Assembly: GCF_004364245.1 (NCBI RefSeq)
Contig: NZ_SOAV01000019.1
Span: 55,196 to 119,195, forward strand
Source: Streptomyces sp. BK208
GTDB lineage: Bacteria > Actinomycetota > Actinomycetes > Streptomycetales > Streptomycetaceae
Reading direction: 5' to 3'
DNA length: 64,000 nucleotides
The translations under genes and the position numbers were made by a program. A model generated the notes under the pieces. The model worked only from the letters and a program-made list of their open reading frames with translations, searched no databases and was not told where the DNA came from. This document shows positions 58,251 through 64,000 of this stretch, piece by piece (the first letter of the stretch is position 1; every line of letters starts with the position of its first letter).

Positions 58251-59663
58251 ATGCGGGACCCGCTGACCGTCCTCACCGACGCCTTCACGTCCTTCCTCTT
58301 CGGGAAGGTGGAGACGACCCGCCTCCCCGTCCGCACGTCCACCGGCCAGGCCCAGGCCGTCTACCTGCCGACGGCCGCCCCCGGCCTCGGCGACTCCGGC
58401 GTGATCATCGGCCGCGAGGTCTACTCCGGCAAGGGCTACATCTACGACCCCTTCCAGCTGTACGGCCAGCAGCTCCCCGCCCCGCACTGGCTGGTGCTCG
58501 GGGAGTCCGGCAACGGCAAGTCGGCGCTGGAGAAGACGTACGTCCTGCGCCAGCTCCGCTTCCGGGACCGGCAGGTCGTCGTCCTGGACGCGCAGGGCGA
58601 GGACGGCGTCGGCGAGTGGAACCTCATCGCCGAGGAGCTGGGCATAACTCCCATCCGCCTCGACCCGATGGCCGCTCTGGACCACGGCATCCGCCTCAAC
58701 CCCCTCGACCCGGCGATCACGACGACCGGCCAGCTCGCGCTGCTGAGGACGATCATCGAGGTCGCCATGGGGCACGGCCTGGACGAGCGCTCCGGCTTCG
58801 CCCTCAAGGTCGCGCACGCCTACGTCAACGAGACCATCGTCGAACGCCAGCCGGTCCTCACCGACATCGTCGAGCGGCTCCGCCACCCCGAGCCGGAGTC
58901 CGCCGAGGCGATGAACGTCGCCATAGACGACGTGCGGGCCTGGGGTCTGGACGTGGCGCTGGTCCTGGACCGGCTGGTCGACGGTGACCTGCGCGGCATG
59001 TTCGACGGCCCGACGACCGTCGGCATCGACCTCGACGCGCCGCTGATCGTCTTCGACCTCTCCCACATCGACCGCAACTCCATCGCGATGCCGATCCTCA
59101 TGGCCATCGTGGGCGTCTGGCTGGAGCACACCTGGATCCGGCCCGACCGCAAGAAGCGCATCTTCCTGGTCGAAGAGGCCTGGCACATCATCAACAGCCC
59201 GTTCGTGGCGCAGCTGTTCCAGCGGCTGCTGAAGTTCGGGCGGCGCCTGGGCCTGTCCTTCGTGGCCGTGGTGCACCACCTGTCCGACGTGGTGGACGGG
59301 GCGGCCGCCAGAGAGGCCGCGGCCATCCTCAAGATGGCCTCCACGCGCACCATCTACGCCCAGAAGGCCGACGAGGCACGGGCCACCGGACGTGTCCTCG
59401 GCCTGCCCCGGTGGGCGGTGGAGATCATCCCCTCGCTCACCCCCGGCATCGCGGTGTGGGACGTCAACGGCAACGTCCAGGTGGTCAAGCACCTGATCAC
59501 CGAGACCGAACGCCCCCTGGTCTTCACCGACCGCGCGATGACCGAGTCCTCCTCCGACCTGGCCGACGACGCCCTGCGCGCGGCGGAGCTGGAGGCGGAG
59601 GAACGGGCGGCGGCGTTCATGGAGCAGCACATCGGCGACTCGTCGGAATCGACGGTGGCGTAG
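58251..59663 (+). CDS. VirB4-like T4SS ATPase
   Basis: A 470-residue ATPase. Walker A is GESGNGKS at residues 84-91. The second conserved strand is RQVVVLDAQGEDGVGEWN, with LDPxxxxxxGIRLNPLDP typical of VirB4/TraC. Walker B IFLVEEAW (304-311) has Glu in place of the usual first Asp. The Gln/Arg finger region is FGRRLGLSFVAVVHHLSD, and the C-terminus has MASTRTIYAQKADEARAT. It powers assembly or substrate translocation in type IV secretion. It lacks the VirB4 N-terminal domain, which is encoded by the gene 12 bp upstream. Confidence 0.9.
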   Translation: MRDPLTVLTDAFTSFLFGKVETTRLPVRTSTGQAQAVYLPTAAPGLGDSGVIIGREVYSGKGYIYDPFQLYGQQLPAPHWLVLGESGNGKSALEKTYVLRQLRFRDRQVVVLDAQGEDGVGEWNLIAEELGITPIRLDPMAALDHGIRLNPLDPAITTTGQLALLRTIIEVAMGHGLDERSGFALKVAHAYVNETIVERQPVLTDIVERLRHPEPESAEAMNVAIDDVRAWGLDVALVLDRLVDGDLRGMFDGPTTVGIDLDAPLIVFDLSHIDRNSIAMPILMAIVGVWLEHTWIRPDRKKRIFLVEEAWHIINSPFVAQLFQRLLKFGRRLGLSFVAVVHHLSDVVDGAAAREAAAILKMASTRTIYAQKADEARATGRVLGLPRWAVEIIPSLTPGIAVWDVNGNVQVVKHLITETERPLVFTDRAMTESSSDLADDALRAAELEAEERAAAFMEQHIGDSSESTVA

Positions 59664-59689
59664 GACGGGAACGGAGAGGCACCGGACGT

Positions 59690-61234
59690 ATGAGACCGGA
59701 CGACCGCCGCGATCAGCGGCCGGCCCAGGGCGGCATCCCCGACGGCCTGCTGATCGGCATACTGGCCTTCCTCCTCGGCATGACCCTGCTGGTGTGGACC
59801 GCGACCGGCCTGTCCGCCCTGTTCGCCCACGGCTCCTGGCCGGCCGGCGTCGGCTTCACCGGCACCCCGCAGGCCATGCGCCACCTGATCGCCGAACCTC
59901 ACGACCTCCCCGGCGCCTGGCCGGGCACCCCCGCGACGGCGCTCTCCGGTTACGGGCTCTTCTGGGGACTGTTCATCGGCCAGCTGATGGTGCTGGTGGT
60001 GCTCGCGGTGTTCGTGATGGGCACGGTGGCGCGGTGGCGCGCGGTACGGCGGCGACGGCGGGAGCAGCCCACGCCGGTGCCGGCACCGTCACCGACCCCC
60101 GTGGCCCAGGGGACGCCGGTGCGGGAGGCACCGGTGCACGAGGTGCCGGTGCGGGAAACGCCGGTGCACGAGGTGCCGGTACCGGAAGCACCGGTCCACG
60201 AGGTGCCCACCCCCAGGACGCCCCGACAGGACCCGGCTCAGGAAACCGAGCCCCTGACCCCCGTGGCCGACGGCAGGCGGGTGTTGGGTGCATGGGAGAC
60301 GAGCCGCACCGAAGGCGCGGTGCACTACGGCCCCAGGGAAAGCCGCCACGCGACCGCGACCGGCGCCCTGCGGGACGCGGAGGGAGCCGCCCTCGTCATC
60401 ACCTCCAACCCCGCGCTCTGGTCGGAGTCCAAGGACGCCCGCGCGAAGCTCGGCCCCACCCACCTCTACGACCCCAACCACCTCTGCGACACCCCCGCCC
60501 GCTTCCACTGGTCCCCCACCGCGGGCTGCGAGGACAGGCAGACGGCCACCACCAGGGCCGCCGCCCTCCTCACGCCGGTACGCCCCACCGCCCGCCTCGA
60601 CCAGGCGGTCGCCGACACCGCCGAACTCCTGCTGCGCAGCTACCTGCACGCCGCCGCCATCGACGGCCGCACCGTCCGCCACGTCCACCGCTGGTCCCAG
60701 GGCCTGCAGGTGCAGGACGCCGTCCGGATCCTGCGCACCCACCCCAAGGCCGCCCCCGGTTCCGCGGGCGAACTCGAAGGGTCCCTCACCGCCCACCCCG
60801 AACGCCGGGACATGGCCCAGCAGCTGACCGCCCGGGCCCTCGCCGCGCTCTCCACCGTCAACGTCCGCGAGGCGTGCACTCCCAACCGAACTGATGCCCT
60901 CGCCCTGGATTCCTTCATCCACGAACAGGGAACGCTTTACGTGGTGGGTGAATCGATCGAGGATCCCCGCACGAGCCCGGGCGCGATGCCGCTGCTGACG
61001 GCGCTCGTCTCCAGCGTGGTCGAGCGCGGCCGGCGCATGGCCGAACGGTCATCCTCCGGTCGCCTCGACCCACCAGTGACCCTCGTCCTGGACGACGTAG
61101 CGGCCGTGGCCCCGCTCCCCCAGCTCCCCGAGCTGCTGGCCGACGGCACGGACCTGGGCATGCCGACCCTGGCCCTGCTCCGCTCCCGCGAACAGGGCCG
61201 CGCCCGCTGGCCGCACGACGAACTGCCCGTCTGA
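59690..61234 (+). CDS. VirD4/TraG-like coupling protein with degenerate P-loop
   Basis: A 514-residue protein. Two membrane helices (about 18-42 and 88-112) frame an external loop. A basic stretch and three 10-residue repeats (PVHEVPVRE-like, 147-176) follow, then a TraG/VirD4-type ATPase domain. The position of the P-loop reads GPRESRHA (214-221) where GPPRSGKT would be expected, so the Lys is gone. Walker B is VLDDVAAVAPLPQLPEL (Asp-Asp, not Asp-Glu). The domain stops shortly after SREQGRARW, truncating the usual C-terminus. It is probably an inactive structural coupling protein. The start is ATG 59690. Confidence 0.8.
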   Translation: MRPDDRRDQRPAQGGIPDGLLIGILAFLLGMTLLVWTATGLSALFAHGSWPAGVGFTGTPQAMRHLIAEPHDLPGAWPGTPATALSGYGLFWGLFIGQLMVLVVLAVFVMGTVARWRAVRRRRREQPTPVPAPSPTPVAQGTPVREAPVHEVPVRETPVHEVPVPEAPVHEVPTPRTPRQDPAQETEPLTPVADGRRVLGAWETSRTEGAVHYGPRESRHATATGALRDAEGAALVITSNPALWSESKDARAKLGPTHLYDPNHLCDTPARFHWSPTAGCEDRQTATTRAAALLTPVRPTARLDQAVADTAELLLRSYLHAAAIDGRTVRHVHRWSQGLQVQDAVRILRTHPKAAPGSAGELEGSLTAHPERRDMAQQLTARALAALSTVNVREACTPNRTDALALDSFIHEQGTLYVVGESIEDPRTSPGAMPLLTALVSSVVERGRRMAERSSSGRLDPPVTLVLDDVAAVAPLPQLPELLADGTDLGMPTLALLRSREQGRARWPHDELPV

Positions 61235-61251
61235 CCGGAGCGCGGGGCGGG

Positions 61252-61812
61252 TCAGCGTCCGATCACGTACTCCAGCTCGTGGTCACCGGGCCCGCCCTCC
61301 AGCGGCACCGTCCGCCCGCTCGGCGCGAACCCGGCCTTGCGGTAGGCCGCCTGCGCCCGCCCGTTGTCCGGATGCACGATGAGCCGCACCCGCTCGGCGC
61401 CGTTCGCCCACGCCCACTCCAGACCGGCGTCGAACAGCGCCTTCGTCAGCCCGCTCCCCCGCCACTCGGACCGGACGAACACCCCGACGACGTGACCTTG
61501 CCGCCGGTCGACCGCAAACCCGGCCCAGTCCGTCGACCCGGCCTCCTCCATCAGCACCGTCAGCGTGCCGAGCCACACTCCGCCGGGTCCCACGGCCACG
61601 AACTGCTGCGCCCCCGAGGCCCCCTCGGCGCCCCCGGCCGCCCGCTCCCGCCAGAAGGAGTCGGGGCGCGCCGCGGCATCGTCGTACGTCTCCAGGAACG
61701 CGAGGTCCGCGACCGGGTCCAGCAGCGCGCGCAGCCTCAGCTCCTTCACCGCCGGCCACTCGTCGGCGCGTATGGAGCGGATCACGTAGTCACCGGGGAC
61801 CGAGGCACTCAT
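61252..61812 (-). CDS. GNAT-family N-acetyltransferase
   Basis: The 186-residue protein starts at ATG 61812 with GGTGG upstream (GTG 61821 is possible). The acetyl-CoA site is VVGVFVRSEWRGSGLTKALFDAGL, followed by VRLIVHPDNGRAQAAYRKAGFAP; both are standard GNAT A/B motifs. The acceptor is unknown. It is convergent with the VirD4-like gene and divergent from the histidine kinase. Confidence 0.9.
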   Translation of the reverse strand: MSASVPGDYVIRSIRADEWPAVKELRLRALLDPVADLAFLETYDDAAARPDSFWRERAAGGAEGASGAQQFVAVGPGGVWLGTLTVLMEEAGSTDWAGFAVDRRQGHVVGVFVRSEWRGSGLTKALFDAGLEWAWANGAERVRLIVHPDNGRAQAAYRKAGFAPSGRTVPLEGGPGDHELEYVIGR

Positions 61813-61907
61813 GGCGGCCACCGTAATACCCCGGTACTACGCCTCTCACCTGATATACGGCCCCCGGAAGGACGCCCGCCCACCCCGGAACCACCGATCA
61901 TGGCCGG

Positions 61908-63197
61908 ATGGACCACGTGGACCCCGCGCGACCCGTCCTCAGGGACCGAGCGGCCGAGCCCCTCACCCAGTACGTCCAGCGCGTCAACCGCCGGGTCCGC
62001 GCCTTCGACCGCCGCCGGCCCCTCGTCTGGGACCTGCACCTCACCGGCTTCTGGGTGCTGGCCGCCCTGGTCGACGCCTCCGGTGGCTGGCGCAACGTCG
62101 CCCACGACCCCGGCGTCCCCGTCGGACTGGTCGTCGCCCTGAGCCTCGCCCTCTCCGTACCGCTCCTGTGGCGCCGCAGCCATCCCCGGGCCGCGCTCCT
62201 CGCCACGCTGCCCGCGGCGCTGCTGAACGCCTGGTCGGGCGCCGCCCTCCAGGCCGCCCTGCTCCAGCTCCTCCTCGTCCACCACATCGCCCTGCGCCGA
62301 CCGCTGCGCGGCCTGTGGTGGGCGGTGGCCGTGGTGACCGTGCCGGCCTGCGTCACGGTGGCCCGCTACGGGGACGGCGCGGGCTCCTGGAACCAGCAGC
62401 TCGGCTCGCAGCTCCTGTCCGTCGGCGTGGCCGCGCTCATCGGCATCACCGTCCGCGCCCGACGCGACCACACGGAGGTCCTCGAGGACCGTGCCCGCCG
62501 CCTGGAAACCGAACGCGACCAGCAGGTCAGGCTCGCCGCCGCGGCGGAACGCGCGCGCATCGCCCGGGAGATGCACGACATCATCGGCCACAACCTCTCC
62601 GTCATCACCGGTCTCGCCGACGGCGGCCGGTACGCGGCGGCCAAGTCCCCCGACCGGGCCGCCCAGGCCCTCGACGCCATCGCCACCACCAGCCGCCGGG
62701 CCCTGGGCGAACTCCGCCGCCTCCTCGACGTCCTGCGCGACGACGACTCCGACGGCGCCCCCGCGGCGGCCGAACTGACCCCGCAGCCCGCCCTCACCGA
62801 CCTCGACCGCCTCCTCGACGGCGTCCGCGGCGCCGGCCTGCCCGTCCGTACGACGGTCAGGGGTGAGCCCGCCCTCCCCGAGGGCCGCCAGCTCACCCTC
62901 TACCGCGTCATCCAGGAAGCCCTCACCAACACCCTCAAGCACGCCGGCCCCGACGCCACCGCCCACGTCGACCTCTCCTACGGAGCGGGCGGCGCCGTCA
63001 CCCTCAGCGTCACGGACACGAGCCGGGCGGCCTCTCCTTCCCCGCCCCGGTCCCCGGCGCTCTCCGGCGGCCGCGGCCTGCCCGGAATGCGGGAGCGAAC
63101 CTCCCTGTACGGGGGGACACTCGAGGCCGGCCCGCGCCCGGCGCCCGAACGGGGCTGGCGGGTCCATCTGCACCTACCGGAGGAAGCCCCGCAGTGA
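61908..63197 (+). CDS. sensor histidine kinase (NarL-system type, HisKA_3)
   Basis: A 429-residue kinase with four to five membrane helices (residues 44-182), a coiled linker and HisKA_3 with phosphoacceptor H223 (REMHDIIGHNLSVI). The ATP-binding domain has VIQEALTNTLKHA (N-box) and GRGLPGMRERTSLYGG (G2 box). Short loops and no extracellular domain suggest sensing within the membrane, as in DesK-like or cell-envelope stress kinases. It overlaps its regulator by GTGA. Confidence 0.93.
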   Translation: MDHVDPARPVLRDRAAEPLTQYVQRVNRRVRAFDRRRPLVWDLHLTGFWVLAALVDASGGWRNVAHDPGVPVGLVVALSLALSVPLLWRRSHPRAALLATLPAALLNAWSGAALQAALLQLLLVHHIALRRPLRGLWWAVAVVTVPACVTVARYGDGAGSWNQQLGSQLLSVGVAALIGITVRARRDHTEVLEDRARRLETERDQQVRLAAAAERARIAREMHDIIGHNLSVITGLADGGRYAAAKSPDRAAQALDAIATTSRRALGELRRLLDVLRDDDSDGAPAAAELTPQPALTDLDRLLDGVRGAGLPVRTTVRGEPALPEGRQLTLYRVIQEALTNTLKHAGPDATAHVDLSYGAGGAVTLSVTDTSRAASPSPPRSPALSGGRGLPGMRERTSLYGGTLEAGPRPAPERGWRVHLHLPEEAPQ

Positions 63198-63862
63198 CCA
63201 CCGTCCTCATAGCCGACGACCAGTCCCTCCAGCGCCTCGGCTTCCGGATGCTGCTGGAGAGCCAGGACGACCTGACGGTCGTGGGGGAGGCGGCCGACGG
63301 CGCCGAGGCCATCCGGTTGACGGCCGGACTCCGCCCCGAAGTCGTCCTCATGGACGTTCGCATGCCCGGCCTGGACGGCATCGAGGCGACCCGCCGCATC
63401 GTCGCGAGCGGCGGCCGCACCCGCGTCCTCATCCTCACGACCTTCGACCTCGACGAGTACGCCTACTCCGGCCTGCGCGCCGGCGCCTCCGGCTTCCTGG
63501 TCAAGGACGCCCAGCCGGAGGAGCTCCTGTCCGGCATCCGTGCGGTGGCCTCGGGCGACGCGGTGGTCGCCCCCGGCCTGACCCGCCGCCTGCTCGACGC
63601 GTACGTCCACCACCTGCCGGCCGCCGCCACCCCGAACGCCGACTCCGGCACTGCCGATCCACGCCTGAGCGCACTCACGGAACGCGAGACCGGGATCCTG
63701 CGGGTCATGGGCCAGGGCTGGACCAACACGGAGATAGCGGAGCGCCTCCACCTGGCCGAGTCGACGGTCAAAACCCACGTCGGCCGCATCCTGGCCAAGA
63801 CCGGCTCCAGGGACCGCGTCCAGGCGGTCATCCTGGCCTACGAAACGAAGCTGGTCGGCTAG
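63194..63862 (+). CDS. NarL/LuxR-family response regulator
   Basis: The 222-residue regulator has the acidic pair DD at 8-9, phosphoacceptor D54 (VVLMDVRMPGLDG), conserved Lys in FLVKDAQPEEL, and a C-terminal LuxR HTH (LTERETGILRVMGQGWTNTE, IAERLHLAESTVKTHVGRIL). It should pair with the overlapping kinase. The targets are unknown. The gene ends close to the rRNA operon terminator of the opposite strand. Confidence 0.94.
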   Translation: MTTVLIADDQSLQRLGFRMLLESQDDLTVVGEAADGAEAIRLTAGLRPEVVLMDVRMPGLDGIEATRRIVASGGRTRVLILTTFDLDEYAYSGLRAGASGFLVKDAQPEELLSGIRAVASGDAVVAPGLTRRLLDAYVHHLPAAATPNADSGTADPRLSALTERETGILRVMGQGWTNTEIAERLHLAESTVKTHVGRILAKTGSRDRVQAVILAYETKLVG

Positions 63863-63878
63863 CGGTCGGCTAGGAAAT

Positions 63879-63904
63879 AGGGCGCCGGAAACGGGGGGTG
63901 CCCT
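63879..63904 (+). terminator. hairpin after the two-component system
   Basis: AGGGCGCC (63879-63886) pairs with GGTGCCCT (63897-63904) with one G-U pair, 17 bp after the regulator stop codon. It is a short, moderately stable stem. Confidence 0.5.
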
Positions 63905-63911
63905 GAAACGC

Positions 63912-63947
63912 AGAAAACCCCGCACCGTTCCCGGTGCGGGGTTTTCT
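63912..63947 (-). terminator. intrinsic terminator of the rRNA operon
   Basis: AGAAAACCCCGCACCG (63912-63927) and its exact complement (63932-63947) form a 16-bp stem with a 4-nt loop. On the minus strand the stem ends in GGGGTTTTCT, giving a U-tract. It lies 10 bp downstream of the 5S gene end and also faces the plus-strand two-component operon. Confidence 0.9.
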
Positions 63948-63956
63948 CCAATAATT

Positions 63957-64000
63957 GTTCGGCGGCGTCCTACTCTCCCACAGGGTCCCCCCTGCAGTAC
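63957..64000 (-). rRNA. 5S ribosomal RNA, 3' part (cut by window end)
   Basis: The complement of 63957-64000 reads GTACTGCAGGGGGGACCCTG and ends with GTAGGACGCCGCCGAAC, the 3' end of streptomycete 5S rRNA. The rest of the gene and presumably the 23S and 16S genes lie beyond the window. It marks the end of an rrn operon transcribed towards the window. Confidence 0.93.

Noticed and set aside
56307..59630. A 1107-codon minus-strand frame opposite the T4SS-like genes
   Set aside because: It is a shadow of three plus-strand genes with recognisable motifs, and it has no domain or ribosome site.
52675..61234. Integrative conjugative element boundaries
   Set aside because: I looked for an integrase, relaxase, tRNA-derived direct repeats and replication genes around the T4SS-like cluster and saw none. 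Flanking genes look like core chromosome.

Overview
The window is chromosomal DNA of a Streptomyces species. The base composition is very GC-rich with the usual third-position bias, GTG starts are common, and there is a set of genes typical of the genus: rsiG, devA/devB, glnR, nur, mshD, ppk and pstSCAB, a CsoR regulator with its operator, an XRE/DUF397 pair, and DUF1416 with a rhodanese. Gene content and order resemble the S. coelicolor SCO412x-SCO420x region as I remember it, read in the opposite direction; I could not check this by search. No CRISPR array, tRNA, integrase, prophage or biosynthetic gene cluster was seen. The only RNA gene is the 3' end of a 5S rRNA at the right edge, on the minus strand, with its terminator.

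Left third (1-25 kb). A mycobacteria-like trio comes first: XRE regulator, HbhA-like protein, DUF2516. It is followed by an HxlR regulator divergent from an imine-reductase-like enzyme, a TetR gene with a HelD/HelR-type helicase, and two convergent paralogous HAD phosphatases, one of which forms the devA-devB development operon. Next to devA lie twin micro-membrane proteins driven by duplicated operator modules. Then come an Eis-like acetyltransferase, an asparaginase, rsiG (anti-sigma-WhiG bound by c-di-GMP), dtd, ygfZ, nur, a nitrobindin-like gene, an XRE/DUF397 pair with small neighbours, and a sulfur cluster (DsrE-like, DUF1416, rhodanese) headed by a Cys-containing leader peptide. The third ends with lipid-binding and membrane proteins, glnR and a LacI regulator.

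Middle (25-49 kb). A long minisatellite precedes an HtrA-type protease and an MprAB-like two-component system. A secreted 5'-nucleotidase, mshD, and an ECF sigma / anti-sigma / ABC exporter operon follow. A phosphate block comes next: ppk, CHAD protein, Nudix hydrolase, PHO boxes, pstSCAB, and the convergent pitH1/DUF47 pair. Copper-sensing csoR and a lipoprotein close the section.

Right third (49-64 kb). A berberine-bridge-type flavoprotein and a PAP2 phosphatase flank the second of two copies of a small CTAG-flanked MITE; both copies supply the stop codon of a neighbouring gene. From 52.7 to 61.2 kb there is a chromosomal type IV secretion-like gene set: a transglycosylase/NlpC-P60 hydrolase, a small two-helix protein, a VirB8/TcpC-like protein, a TrbL/VirB6-like protein, an SCO6880-type protein (PrgI/VirB3 plus VirB4 N-domain), a VirB4 ATPase, and a VirD4-like protein whose P-loop is degenerate and whose C-terminus is short. 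It has no relaxase or integrase. I regard it as the best candidate here for an under-described system. A GNAT acetyltransferase and a NarL-type two-component system lead to the rRNA operon end.
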